Below, piece by piece: positions 11,287-23,672 of a stretch of 64,000 nt of DNA. A model generated the notes under the pieces. That model searched no databases and was not told the origin of the DNA. It saw nothing but the letters and a program-made list of their open reading frames with translations. Source of the stretch: Symbiodinium natans (taxonomy: Eukaryota > Sar > Dinophyceae > Suessiales > Symbiodiniaceae); the NCBI GenBank assembly GCA_905221605.1, contig CAJNDS010001713.1, positions 322,501 through 386,500 of the forward strand, read 5' to 3'. A program made the translations under genes and the position numbers. Position 1 is the stretch's first letter; the number at the start of each line of letters is the position of its first letter.

Positions 11287-12231
11287 CTGCAAGCCCCCAT
11301 CTCTATGCGGCCGGGACCTCGCCGGCAGCATCGCCCTCCCGCAGGGCGTACCTTCGAATTCATCGGGTTTGGTTTCAGAGGAATACATGGGCTTTCAGGG
11401 TTGGCATGGACGACTCTCAGTGAAGCAGGGCTGTTCGCTTCAGGGACTGCATTTCTTTGCTTGTACCTCCCAACAAAACACCCTTGCTTGTGCAAGAAGT
11501 TGCTCAATGCCGGTCGTGAAACAAGGCTAAGATAATGCTAACTCCCAGAAAAATCTTGAAAGCGACAGCCGCCAGCAGCAGGATAGCTGCGTGAACCTAA
11601 ACAGACCTCTGCTTTGAGATGCACGCGCTTGCATCGACCTATATCTGGAGATGCACCGATTGATATCAACCTGTGGCTTGCACGACCTGTGTTGGCATCG
11701 ATTTAGGGCGGCTTCAGAAGTCATTGGCCTCAGGGATTTGGCATTCGGCCTGGGAAGCTGCAACGACCGCTGAAATTCTCGGCCAGGATAAACTAGACCA
11801 TTTGCCAAATTACGCCAAAAACCCTACGAGCCGAACGTTGATCTTGGAAGCTTGGGTGTGTACAAATCTGTACTTTGACGTGCGTTGACTTACATGGAGT
11901 TGTGCTTGCGACCTGCCTTCCTGCGAATAAAACGGGAGAGCAACCACCGAGGGTATCCTTCATTACCTGTCCGAGGGAGGGCAAGACAGCCCACAAATCT
12001 TGGCTAGCTTTAGGGTGGGGATGGTCGGCCAGAGTATCACAGCGACCGCCCATTGCGGCGAAACTTTGGCTGTCAACACTGTAGGAGGGGGACCAAGATT
12101 TGGGATGAAGCCTAGCGGCCTGCTTACTTGTCGGGCGTTGGGGCTTCAGATTCTTCTCGCTTCAGAGATATTCGCGGCTGGCTTGGAGGCTGCCAACTAT
12201 TGAATGTGTCAGTAGCCTCGGCTCAAGAAAC

Positions 12232-15200
12232 GGAATCCCGATACCCGGCGTCTTCGAACCCTGACGGAGGGCACTTCTCCACCACCTCGTCGAAACGCTC
12301 CTCCGGTTCTCAGAGGCACGAGGCTCTCAAGAGTCCAAAACCCTGCCGTCAACGAGCCTTGACGTTGACCATGGCCATGCCAATAGGGTCGTCTGCCTTC
12401 CAGAGCACGAAGTATTGATGAAGTTGCTACAAAGTTATTCAGAGACTCTGACTCTGTCATTCAGAAGCTTGTGGTTCAGGAATGAACGCCCGCGACCTCG
12501 CCGAATCCGGAAGGCAGAGTGGGGGCTGCAGAGAGGTTGTGGGCTCCTAGCTTCAAAGCCCTTTTCATTCTTTGGGTTGCGTTGGGTCATGGGGTGGGAT
12601 GTTTTGGTTTTGGGGCTCTTGCCTTTGGCGTCTGTCAGAGCATAGCTCCATCAAAACGAGCTGGACCACGTCCAGAGTATTCCAAGACCACTTCGAGACC
12701 AACGACAGCTCAAGGATGGGAAGAGGAGACTGAGACGAGAGCGCGATTTGCGACACCCCAAGACCTGCCGAATTCCCCTCTGGAATGGTCTTGGCCAGCA
12801 TGCAGGAAAAAGTACGCTCCTGCCTCATTTGCTCGACACGGAGCGATGAAAGCATGAAAAAGTATGGATTTCGATGCCTGGTGAGTGCACAAGCGTGCCG
12901 TGCGGTCACCATCTAGCCTGCAATGGCTCTGTTTTGAGAGCCATGCAAGCCGAATGCAGGTGAGGAAACAAAACCCAAAAAACCCTAAACATTTTAACCA
13001 CTTCAACCCAATCTTCCAAACCCGGGCCGGCCGATGCAACAGCGAAAGCTGGCGTGGAGGAGGCTTTTCAATGTCACAACGCTGAGCTTGCATTGGCTTC
13101 CTATTTCGGCAATTGATGCGCCTTGAACTCAGCCTCTTCCTTGGCGGCTCGTTCGACTTCAGCCTACCAAGGTAAACAGACTCGAGCCCGAGCATTGCAA
13201 GCGAGAGTCCCAAGCCAACCTTTACCCGACAACCTAGAACGGCAAAGATCACGCCTGCTTCGCCTTCAGGGCCGCAGCTCGTGCATCGAGGCTCTCAGCA
13301 GAGAGGCCACCACCCCCGAGCGACTGCAGAGCTAAAACGTCCTGCAACTAGGCGGAGCTGACATTTTGGGTTTTTGGGGTTGCAACCAACATGATCCAAA
13401 TTTAGGCACCCCGAAGAAAAGGTACACGCATTTTCTGAGGGGAGTTAGGGCTTGGGGTTGTTTAATTAGGGTTTAGGCTCTGGACTTCTAAGGGCAAGGT
13501 GCCCGAAGCCTCTTTCTAGGGGTTCTACTTTGGACCCTTAAGGTTGTACCCTTGGGTTTGGGTCCCTTCTTAAGGATCCCTGAGGGAATATATGGGCCAT
13601 ATTAAGCGTATATGAAGGGGAACCTTTAGGGGTACAACCTTAGGGGTACGAGTCTTCATCCCTTGACTCTTGGGGTAGAGCTGAAACCCTAAGAGGGAGA
13701 GGCGTTGTCTCTTCCTAGGCGGGGCGGGGCCCTTCTGTTGTCTTCCTAGGTGTGGCAGACCCTTTTTCCTAGGTCACGGTCCTTTGCGGGGGGCGTGTGG
13801 GGGGGGGTGGGGGTGGGGGGGGGGGTGGGGGGGGGTGGAGGCTGACCGAGGGACGTCGCCCTCTCCGGGCTTCCTAGGAAACGTGTGGCCTTTTTTTCCC
13901 CAAAAAACCTAAAATTCGACGCAACGAACAAAAAACACTGTTCCCGGCCCAACTATTCTGAGAGAGAAGGTATAAAACTCCGTAGGGGCCTCGAGGGCCG
14001 GGGCATATGAGTGGATCGCCTCGAATGCCAGGCTTCGACGATTCAGAGCCTCACAGGGCTGAGGCTCTTGGGCGCTCTTCGGGCTCGATTTTGGGGACTT
14101 CAGGGAATCTGGCTTGGGGAAGCGCTTGAGGTCTGTACATGGGTTCAGGAGACATGCGTGCACTTGTGCACACCTGTTGGGCTCCTTCACGGGTCTGGAA
14201 TTCAAGCTTCAGCTCTTCGAGGGCTCTTAAAGCCTCGAGATGCTAGTCGAGATGCTTGTAGGTTTGGAAAGCTGGCCTCTTCTCACCTTACGAACAGTTT
14301 AGCCAGCCCGAATCTGCCCCTAAACTGCCCCCTAAGACTCAATACACGAACTTTAGGATCCGAGCCTTGGCGTTCGAAGGGTCCAGCTGCAGGCAGGAGT
14401 CTGCAGCCTCGATAGCGCGGCGGTAGAGCTCCTGGCCTAATGATGGCAAAACAAAGGTGGCATGAAGGAGGCACACACAAATATTCTGAATTCTTAAGTG
14501 ATGCTGAGAGAAGCACACGGTACTTTTAAAGTTGAGCACAGAGCTCGGACGGCTCAGACTTTCGAGAACAGGCGATTTGGGGAGCTCCTGCCTAACTGGA
14601 TGTCGCTTTGAAAGACTAAGCCCTGAACCTGACACCCCGACTCATTGAAGCGGCATGTCTTGACGTCACAAGGCCTAGTGCCCCAGAAACTCTCCGAACT
14701 GTTTAGGCCCAGCGGCTCAAAAAGCACTGTGCGATGTTGCTGTGCAAAACCGCTTTCAGCTCCACCTTAAGGAAACCCTGATTTCGTTGACTAACAACTT
14801 GAACGATGATGACGATGGCAGGTAGATTTCACTTCATGGCAGTGGTGATCAACAACTCACACAAACCAACGAAAAGGTGAACAATCAGAGCTTAGGTTTC
14901 CAGGAGTGCTGAAGCTTTGGGATTGTAGGAACTGGCGACATCCCCCAGCCTATATAAAGCTCCAAAGCTTTACGGGATTCTCTATGCGAGCAAGGAGAAC
15001 AGTCGAATTCAAATTTAACAGCCTTTGGCAGCTGATGTTCATTTGGTGGCGTTGTCTGGTTGAGGGTTGAGGGTTGAGGGTGATTGATGCTCATGATGCG
15101 CGTCCGGCAGTTCTCTTTTGTTGAGGGCCCGCGCAGCTGCGCAGCTGATGCTGACGATGCTCGTCCGGTGGTATTCTCTGTTTGAGAGCATCGTGAGCAT

Positions 15201-17386
15201 CAGCTGAGAAGGCCCGCAACCAGAGAGCACCACCAGACGAGCATCTTGAGCATCAGCAGCCCGAGGACCTCAAGAAGAGACGAGCATCATGAGCATCACC
15301 TGCTAAGGTCCGCAATCATACAGCACCACATCAGCCGCCCGAGGCCCGCAACCAGAGAACACTACCAGACGAGCATCAGCTGCTCAGGCCCTTAGCCAGA
15401 GAGCACCACCAGACGAGCATCATGAGCATCAGCCGTCCAAGGCCCTCAACATCCCTCAACCAGAGAACGCCAGACGAATATCGTGAGCATCAGCTCACCA
15501 CCAGACGAACATCGTGAGCATCAGCTGCCAAGGCCCTTCACGAAAGCACACCACCAGACGAGCATCAGCTGCCAAGGCCCTTAACCAGAGAGCACCACCA
15601 GACAAGCATCATGAGCATCAGCTGCTAAGGCCCTTAACCAGACGGCACCACCAGACGAACATCATGAGCATCAGCTGCTAAGGCCCTCACCGCCGCCCGA
15701 GGCCCTCCAACGCCATCAGTCCTCAGAGAGCACCACGAGCTTCATCATGCGTATCAGCCCGAGGCCCGCAACCAGAGAATCAGCTCACCACCAGACGAAC
15801 ATCGTGAGCATCAGCTGCGAAGGCTCTTCACCAGAAACCACCAGACAAGCATCATGAGCATCAGCTGCTAAGGCCCTGAACCACACGGTACCACCAGACG
15901 AGCATCATGAGCATCGGCTGCCCAAGCCCGCAACCAGAGAGCACCGCCAGACGAGCATCATGAGCTGCTGCTAAGGCCCTCAGCCAGACAACACCACCAG
16001 AGGAGCATCCTGAGCATTAGCTGCTACGGCCCTTGATCAGAGAGCACCACCAGACGAGCATCATGGGCATCAGCCGTCCCAGGCCTGCAACCCGACAACA
16101 TCGCCAGACGAGCACCATGGGCATCACCTGCTAAGGTCCGCATGCATACAGCACCACATGACGAGCATCATGAGCATCAGCCGCCCGAGGCCCACAACCA
16201 GAGCAGACGAGCATCATGAGCATCAGCCGTCCAAGGCCCTCACCCAGAGCCTAAGGCTTTTCATCAACCTTCTAACAAGCCTAAACAAGGGTAACTCGAC
16301 AAGCAAGCGGCCATCTTCTCAACCTCCGTGCGGAGTGCAGGATGTCCGTCCGCCTTGAGGCAACAGACAGGGTGCCCTGAACACCTTCAACACCCAAGCC
16401 ATCAACCGTTTGCAGCCTTGTCGAGGATGTTAATGCCCTGGGTGTAGGACGTCACAGCCTCGGCGTAGGCCTTGCGCTTCACTGCGCTGTTGCCCTCCTG
16501 CGCGGGGGAGCCCCCCCAGGAAAAGGAAAAGTGCGTCGTCAGAGGAGGCATGAGCCTCAGGTACACTTGCCGAGGCGGCCTCGCGATAGCGGGTAACTTT
16601 CTGCTTTCATACGCTAGAAATCTTGGACGCTTACTCAAGGGCGGCAATGAAAAAAAAAACTCGCAGAGCAATACTCATCCAAAAACGACCTTGTCAAGAG
16701 TTACCATTCTAAGGTACAGCTTCTTTTCTGGGATGCTTGCACGCAACGTGCGCAGGAGGCCACAACAGACCTTGAAACTCTTCGTTTCAGATCCAACGCT
16801 TCTTATTTGAAGCGTTGCTGGTTTGAGCTCGGAACTACGAATTCAGTATGTGCGGTTCAGCGCGTGCTCAGAGCTTGGGAACCAAGACGTTGGCGCTAGG
16901 CATAGGCTTCCGAGTTTGCAACGGGGGCGTGGCATTTAGTACCCAAGGCTTGGGACTCCATATGCTTCATACAAGGTTGGAAAAGGCTTTAGGTGAGTCC
17001 TCCTTCTGCTTCGTGGCAGCCTCAATCAAGGGGATGCAGTCGATGATCCTCGGTTGAAGGTTCAAGGTGCGGGGATTCCTGAACACGAAACTCCAAGAAA
17101 CATGGGGTCTTGGACTCTTGGCTTTGGAAGCTTCTTGAATCTGGCTGCCAAGACCGTGTGATAACCAGTACCAAAGGCACTCACCTTACCAAGCGACGGA
17201 AGGCTCAGCAAACGAGAGCCTGGAACCCCCTCCAGAAGCAAAACCACGCCCAACTCTTCCACTACCCGACCCCCACCTCCCAAAACTAAAGTTTAAAGGG
17301 GGCTCACAGGGTTCTGAAACTCGGGGGATGCCATCAACAGCGCCGAGGCTCTGGGGCGTCTCCTCTGTCGAGGCCATGGCCAAGCT
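12232..17386 (-). CDS. TPR-containing protein, multi-exon, partial
   Basis: In-phase exon chain: 17386-17321 (SLAMASTEETPQSLG..., weakest), 16497-16407 (EGNSAVKRKAYAEAVTSYTQ), 14436-14366 (QELYRRAIEAADSCLQLDPS then NAK), 13323-13255 (SLGGGGLSAESLDARAAALK), 13163-13122 (AEVERAAKEEAEFK), 12426-12354 (QLHQYFVLWKADDPIGMAMV) and 12308-12232 (PEERFDEVVEKCPPSGFEDA; 3' border uncertain). Residues E-G-N-x-x-x-x-x-x-Y-x-x-A followed by A-x-x-x-C-L-x-L-D-P-S-N-A-K are classic tetratricopeptide (TPR) features of co-chaperone-type proteins, with part of a repeat possibly missing between exons. A charged coiled-coil-like helix follows. Alternatively the transcript stops after HQLPK at about 13,103 if the donor at 13122 is not used. 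TPRs bind partner proteins; the specific role is unknown. Confidence 0.55.
13440..13870. other. G-rich low-complexity intronic stretch
   Basis: Repeated TTAGGGTTTAGG-like and TTCCTAGG-like words and a G-rich run with GT interruptions near 13,790-13,840. It lies between TPR-chain exons and contains no exon that I can support. Confidence 0.5.
15060..16245. repeat. Degenerate 50-60-bp minisatellite
   Basis: About twenty imperfect copies of a unit built around CCAGACGAGCATCATGAGCATC plus CAGCTGCTAAGGCCC and AACCAGAGAGCACCA. Copies vary in length and some lack the middle block. The array lies in the 2-kb intron between the two TPR exons (16407 and 14436). No consistent open frame runs through it, so I treat it as a non-coding tandem array. 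Confidence 0.85.
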
Positions 17387-19490
17387 CTACGGAGGCGCCA
17401 CTCCACAGGGGACTTCAGGCCCTTTGGGAACTCGGACTCAAGGATGAGGGTGTGGTTCCAAGGGCTTACACCTCTAGAGGCTTGCAGTCTAGTTCCCTGC
17501 AAGCCTCGGGTCTTCAAGGTTCCTTGGTCACAGGCTTGCAGGTAGGGGGGTGTGAGGTGTGTTTTTCTTCCGCAAACCCGTGTGTCGAATGAGTGGTCTA
17601 TTCTCAGATGCAAATGAAACAGTCCATGTTTCGGCAGAAGGGCTTAGTCAGCTTGGAGGTATCAAGCCTGAGAATAATATGCACCCAACCGCCACCCATG
17701 GAAGCGTCAGACTTCTTCGATGCCAAAACGAGCGCACAGACAGCCGTAGCCACTTGGTTAAGATTTCGAAACCCTTGACCCTAAACCCTAAACCCTTTTT
17801 CCCCTAAACCCTAAACCCTTTTTCCCCTAAACCCTAAACCCTAAACCCTAAACCCGAACCCCAAAGAAGCCAGGCTCGCGGCAGCCGCGGATGGCTGGGT
17901 AGGCGTAGTAGACGTGCATATCTCGGCAAGCCGCAGAGGCTTCAGAGGCTTTTACATTCTGCGGCTCGATGTGGGGGGTTTTACGAAACAGAGGGGGCCC
18001 CTGAAATTCGATCCCAAATAGTAGGATTCCCTTATCAACAGGGACCCCAAGCAGGTAGCCCTAGCTTCGGAAACCCCCATGCTGTGGCTGAGACCTATGG
18101 GCTTCATGGCTACAGGGTGTTAGGATCAAAGGGTGACGGGCTCGGCAGCAGAGGTCTTTGGCTGCTTCAGCAAAGCTAAGGATGGACAAGTATTGCGGAG
18201 GGATTGCAAACGGCATGATCTGGGGGCGATTCCTTACCCGCTCAGTGAGGTAAAAACCTTCATGAAGGCTTGCAGATTTCCAAGGCGGATTTGCATCGAA
18301 ACCGATGGGCCAGGAAGCAGAGAAGCGAAAAGTTCTGGAGCCGAAGCGCCAAGATGCCCAGAAGCCGAGTGCTAGAGGGAAGCAATGGAAAGAAGCGCCC
18401 TGATTATCCAAGAGGCCGTGTGGCCGCAAAGCAAAAAAATCCTCTAACACAAGCAGAAAAGTGTGGTACCACACGAGTCAAACTAGTAGAAATAAGCCCA
18501 AGTCCCCCCCCCCCCCTCCCCAAGCCGGTACACCTCACATGTGGTAGCGATCCATTTTATTGGCAGCGATCCGTTCCCTTCAGGCGGATATGTTGCAACG
18601 CATCACTCAATCGCTGCATCGCAGGGCAACAAGTGACACGGGGCAGGTGTAGGCCTCCTTAGGCTTGAGAAACGCTTTGAGGTCGAAGTGAAGCCTATAC
18701 ATATAAAAATGAATGGAGGGTATGGAGGGCATGGGGATTGGGAGCCTTCCCAATTTTGGAGCCGCTTTGTCACTTGCGCTGCGGCACTCACGCACTGCAT
18801 CTGCTCACCAACACCTGCGGAAGCTCGCTGTAACATGGGCACATGACTGTGACATGGCTACACGAGTACATCCTTCTGTCAGACAGGGCTTATCTCACAG
18901 CAGCTTATGCCTAGGGCCCTACATACTCTCAAATCATGTTGGCAGCTAGCAGTCTGGAACGGAGTAGAGGATCAGGAATCGATATTGCGCGGCATATTGT
19001 TCTTCGACTCAGTTTACGATGCAGCAGAGCGGACATGACAAGATGGCGAGACGTGAGACACGAAACGATATTGGACAACATACGACACAAGGCGCAACCT
19101 GACACGAGACACGCGACGGGTCAAAGCCGAGACGACACGACACGCCCGACACGCAACAGCATACGAGACTGCAGACATGTTCAACAAGTACAGGTGCATG
19201 CGAAGAAAGGCGCGAAGGCGTAAAAACAGGTGCAGGCACAGCCGAAGGAGAATCTGAGTTGCCGAGCAAGCTCGAGCGCTGAGGCAACGGTTCCCGGTTA
19301 AGTCAGCAAACGCGCAATCCCGAAAACAAGAACCCTTCGACAGGCCCCCAAAGCTTTCCAACACGTAGCTGTCCTCCAGAGCCTATGCCCCTAATTGATT
19401 CTGACAGGGGCTAGCAGCGTCTGGCACTGGCTCTGAAGCACTGAAATCCGAAACCTCACCCCTCAAGTCATCTCAAGTCCCCTGGAGGTC
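17387..19490. other. No supported exon; repeat-bearing interval
   Basis: Contains the telomere-type array at 17,776-17,860. Open frames on both strands at 18,060-18,660 have no domain signature, and the strand cannot be decided. Near 19,010-19,150 is a run of related short words (ACGAGACAC, ACACGACAC) that looks like degenerate simple sequence. Confidence 0.4.
17776..17860. repeat. Interstitial telomere-type repeat (CCCTAAA)
   Basis: Nine or so CCCTAAA units, interrupted twice by a CCCTTTTTCC block, giving a higher-order repeat of two telomere units plus T-run. This is the longest clean telomere-type array in the window. Confidence 0.9.
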
Positions 19491-19565
19491 CCCCGGCCAG
19501 GAGCAGGGAGAGGGCCCCGAGCACGGCGATGCCGGCAAGGCCCAGCAAGCTCCAGGGCCCACGCA
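19491..19565 (-). CDS. Exon encoding a transmembrane helix
   Basis: Bounded by CCCAG| and a GA (or nearby) donor. The frame reads RGPWSLLGLAGIAVLGALSL then LLAG: about 20 uninterrupted hydrophobic residues with very high GC3, as in a membrane-spanning segment. The 3' border is uncertain by a few codons. It lies downstream of the exon at 20165-20117 and of the sequon-bearing exon at 23672-23577, so a type I surface protein is possible but unproven. Confidence 0.45.
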
Positions 19566-20116
19566 CTGGGCCGCAAGGGGGGTTCGAGTTCAGGGTTTCA
19601 GAGGCTTCGTTTTCGCGTTCAGGGTTTAAAGGTCTTCGATTTTCGTTGCAGGGTTCTCAGCATCTTTTGTGTTGAAGGCTGTTGTGCGGAGTAGAAGGCA
19701 TTCGTTCGTGCACAAGTTGAGGTTTAACTTCTCCGACATCAAGCGTTCCATGTCGAGCTTACCTACCAAGTCCGTAATCCCAAGCCCGACAAGAGCACGT
19801 TGCTTCCATTCTTGCAAGCCAAGACACAATGCGCGACTACGCTTCCCGCCTTCCTTCAAATTTAGCATACCCCCCTTGCCGGGCGAGGGGAAAACAGAGA
19901 TCCCAGTCACAAGCCGCAAACCCAAACCCGAAAGTCCTGAATCCGAAAAACCAATCTCGACACAAGGGGTAAACCAAGCCCCGTGCCTTTATGTGCAGGC
20001 AGTGCTTCCTGCCCAGGGGGAGTCTGTAGTCAGACCCTCAAGGTCTTTTGGGGGGAGTTCTGAAGAAGTGCTTCTAGGATCATGCCTTGCGTTAGAGCCG
20101 TTGGTGTAAATGAAAC

Positions 20117-20165
20117 TTCCAGCTGTTCATTGGGGCCGGAGTTGAAGATGATGTCCCAGGCATGT
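20117..20165 (-). CDS. Short exon, unknown protein
   Basis: A 49-nt segment after GCAG|, ending GAA|gtttca and reading HAWDIIFNSGPNEQLE. Codon bias is strong and other frames are interrupted. No domain is recognised. Confidence 0.4.
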
Positions 20166-20840
20166 CTGCAGTTTAGGGCTCAGGGGGCTTTGTTCCCTCC
20201 CCCAACAGAGGCCCAACAAGGCACATCCAAGTGCCCCGGCCTCCGTGGTAGGCCTTGCGGCCTGCGCTCTTGCACGAGCCTTGCCGCGGTCTTCGAGATG
20301 AGGCTTACGGTTTCAGGATGTTTCAGGGGCAGGATGCGAAGCTCCAGATCAAAACTCATGGAAGATCCCCCACTCCGGCCTCTTCGGGAATTGGTTCCTC
20401 AGCTTGCCCAGCACTTAGATCCCCACAGCGTGCAGGTCATGTCCATGTGTCCGCTTCACTGTTTTCCAAGCCGCCGGGGGGGCGGAGGGGGGGGTGGGGG
20501 GACCTGCCCAGCAACATCAAAAAGCAACTCACTGGCCTAGGCTGGTGGAGTGTACGAAAAACTTCACAAATCACGCGGTCGTGAAACGTACCAAAACCTT
20601 GCAAATAACATGAAAAGTTTTCCACTAGTGGATCGAACAATTTTCCACTGGTGGAAGAAGCCTTCGCACATCACGTATGGTGCTGCAGCATCCTGCGTTG
20701 CTCTGCCCTCTCTTAAGACTCGTTCTGGCTTGGTTCTTCAAAGCGCTTTCGTTTGGGACATGCGCTGCCTGGTTACACCTGGTTAAATATGATCATTGCC
20801 GGTGTCGGGCCCTAATGTAGACCTTACGCCAAGACAGGAG

Positions 20841-20861
20841 CACACACACACACACACACAC
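20841..20861. repeat. (AC)n microsatellite
   Basis: About ten AC units in a non-coding stretch. Confidence 0.95.
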
Positions 20862-21053
20862 TGATACAAACACGACTCGTCATGACTGGCACGCTTCCAT
20901 TCGAGAGGATGGCTGGCGAGGCTTGCAGGTGCACCAGCAAACCAGCAGAAGTAGCGCAGCAAATCTTTCTCCTAAATCCGACACCCCAAATCTCAACCCT
21001 ACCACTCAGTTCTGAGCATCCCAACATGACTCGGCACCTTTCTAAAACTAACT

Positions 21054-22158
21054 TCAGGGATGTATATGGATCATCTGGGGATTCGTGCCAGAAATGCCGC
21101 AGGTTGCAGAAAAAAGTGTCGTCGTCGCAGACATGCTGTTTGCGAAGGAAGCATCTTCAGATAATGTGAACCTATGTACACTGCATGAAGGAATGCACCA
21201 CTCCAAGCCTAACCACATGCTCTTGCAACACAGCTGCATGGATGGGCAGCCCTTGGCCAGTGACGTTGGGGAGGCCAGAAACATGGACCTCCCAAGGACA
21301 GACAGTCACGGGGTTGGTTCTAGTAGCTCCGAAAACTGACAGTACCTTCATGCCCTGCAGGGGAATCTTTGGGGAAATGGACATCAGGAAAGCTCTGGCA
21401 AGCCACAGAAAGCTACGCACTTCGGTCCCATTCAACGTCTCGACTTTGGGATAAGACCTAAGGTGACACACACTGACCATAGCAATTTCTACAGAGCAAG
21501 CTTGTACAGAGGTCTTCGCAAAAACAAACACCCCATGCCATCCGGGAACAGCTGTTGGCTGAGATGGCATACGACGTGGGCCTGAATCAAAAAATGCGAA
21601 CCAAAGACAAAATGCCCCCAACTGATCCCATCCAACCTTCTGGATATCCGTGACCACATTGCCAAAGACGCTTTTGATGGTCTGGCATGGGCATTCGGGG
21701 TCTGGCTGTGGCGAGGTGCAGGGCTCTTAAGCCGGGCAGAAACAACGTCGTTGCACCATTGTAGAAGACATTAAGTCATTAAGCCCATTCTTCCGCTTCG
21801 TGCCTCTGATGCATCTTGTGTCAGTTGCATTCATGTTTCCTAATCTGGGGAGGCATCTTCGGCTCAAGAGCGGTTTACGTAAACGTGCTTGGAGTTTGGC
21901 TTTGGCCCGAGGCCGAATGCCTTTGCGAGTGACAAAGATGCAGCAGCCCTGACATGCGTGGTCCTCGGGTGTGGAGTATGATGAATGCTCAGGGAACCTT
22001 GCTACGCGACCCAGAATCGGATCTGTGCCACAACTAGGCGGTAACAACACCAAGTGAAGCTGAACTATTAGGGCGACGGGACAACCCGAACAAGCCTCGG
22101 CAGTCTCATTGGCAACGTCTCCAATCACCGCGGAATCAAGGCTTCCGACCTGCCACAA
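21054..22158 (-). pseudogene. Decayed long-ORF region, possible mobile-element remnant
   Basis: Two long minus-strand open frames follow one another (22158-21727, 143 codons; 21657-21172, 161 codons). The second appears to continue after a frame change at 21284-21054. The segment reading SGLPNVTGQGLPIHAAVLQ looks protein-like. Long uninterrupted frames are unusual here,where ordinary exons are below 175 nt, so a degenerate retroelement or a retrocopied gene is likelier than a normal exon. I see no reverse transcriptase, integrase or protease catalytic motif and no terminal repeats, so the family is open. Confidence 0.3.
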
Positions 22159-23576
22159 AATTATCCAAGGGAAGGTGGGTGTGTGGCTCCCCAGTTAGCC
22201 AGGAATTGCCTGTAAAATGATTCCGACCATCGGGATTGGGACAAAAGCAGGCAGCCTGCTCAGAAAACGAGAGGTCCCTGTACGCGTGGTTCCTTACAGG
22301 GGAAGGGAGTACTCTTGAAACCCTCACGAGCCCATGGCAGGATTCGGGATTCAGATGAATCTCCAGAAGCCCTAAGCACCCGCTGTAAACCCCTTGTAGC
22401 ACTCAAAAGCTCCAAAAACATGCCACGGGTGCCAGGGCAGACATCCGGAGATGCCCAGCCGTTGCGTTCTCCTCGTAGCGCCTCGCAACAGCCCGATTCC
22501 CTGACCCTTCCGTTGTGGTTGTTCGTCACCAAGGTTGTTTCCTAAGCGAGACTCAAGGATGCTCTTTTCCCCTCGTCCGAAAGCTCAGACTCATATCCTG
22601 AAGCCGCCCCTAAACCGAAGCCGCAAACAAATCCCAAAACTAGGTTCACAAAGGACAGGCGCTTCGCATGTGGGAGGGGGGGGGAGGGGGGGGGGGGGCT
22701 CCAGGATTTCAACGGGTATCCCGCGCATGCCCTATGCTTGCAGCCGATGCGAACTCAACAGAAGTAGAGGTGCACATGAAAGGGCGAATACATGCAAACT
22801 ACCCAAGGTGGGCACGTTCGGATGGCTGCCGGGGAGTCTGCCATGAACGCCGCCTGAGAGCTGCTTGGAAACAGGGAGTTTCAGGGATCTTGGAAGCTGG
22901 GGTATGGGACTGTTGGGTTTGTGACCAGGTGGGTGTCCTTCATTGCTCCAGCATTGCTCCCAACGTTCGCACAAGGGCCCGACTGCCCAAGAGTCAACCA
23001 CCAAAAGGTGCTTGAGGCAGTAAGGCTCATAAGGCTCCTTCTGCCGCCGGCACAGACCCCAAAAACTGTAAGACCACGACGAGACGACGGCACATGGCAA
23101 ACGTTACTACAGGAGCACGATGCAAGACCCACAAAAGATAGATCTGCACCTCACGCGAAGCATGCGCACGGAGCCGAGAGCACCAAAACCTGCAAAGACG
23201 AAGCCACCCAAGAGCCCGCGGGGCATGAAAGGCAAGTCCCCCGCATGTTTTGTCTTAGACAGGTGAGGCTGGATGCCATTTGGACCAGCAAGTTTCGCAC
23301 GGTATGTAGGTGAGAGCGCCATTTGCGACCTTGGAGGATGCCATAACCTGCCTTCTATGAAAAAAATGGCTCCCGAAATATGCCGGTAAGCCGCCTCCGG
23401 GTGAGAGCGATTTGGACCCCAAAACGATTCCAGGCAACAGCTGCGCAAATCCCCCTGGCCCTTAACGTTAGAATCACAGCTTTTAACATTTGAGGAAAAA
23501 GACGCGTCAAACCCCTTCAGAAGACTCTACGATCTCGTGTAGGGGTTCCGGCTTCGAGTTGAGGGTTTGGGCCCAC
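22159..23576. other. No supported exon
   Basis: Contains an interrupted G-tract at 22,675-22,698 and scattered open frames without splice-consistent coding bias. Probably intronic or intergenic. Confidence 0.4.
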
Positions 23577-23672
23577 CTTCAGCCTCTTCTCCAGTGCGGC
23601 GATGACCTCGTGAATCTCGCTGGCGTTGGGACTGGCAATGTCCACACGCACAGTGACGTTGCCCGCCCTGAG
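23577..23672 (-). CDS. Exon, beta-strand/helix segment with sequons
   Basis: A 96-nt, phase-0 exon between CTTGAG| and AAG|gtgggc, reading LRAGNVTVRVDIASPNAS then EIHEVIAALEKRLK. All 32 codons show strong GC3 bias. The alternating strand followed by a helix resembles a small extracellular-type fold. N-V-T and N-A-S are potential N-glycosylation sites if the product is secreted. No named family can be assigned. Confidence 0.6.

Noticed and set aside
15060..16245. Possible CRISPR-like array of spaced repeats
   Set aside because: Copies are imperfect, spacers are themselves repeated, and the context is eukaryotic intronic DNA; it is an ordinary minisatellite.
18061..18662. Open frames on both strands (137 and 130 codons)
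   Set aside because: No recognisable domain, no convincing splice borders and an ambiguous strand.
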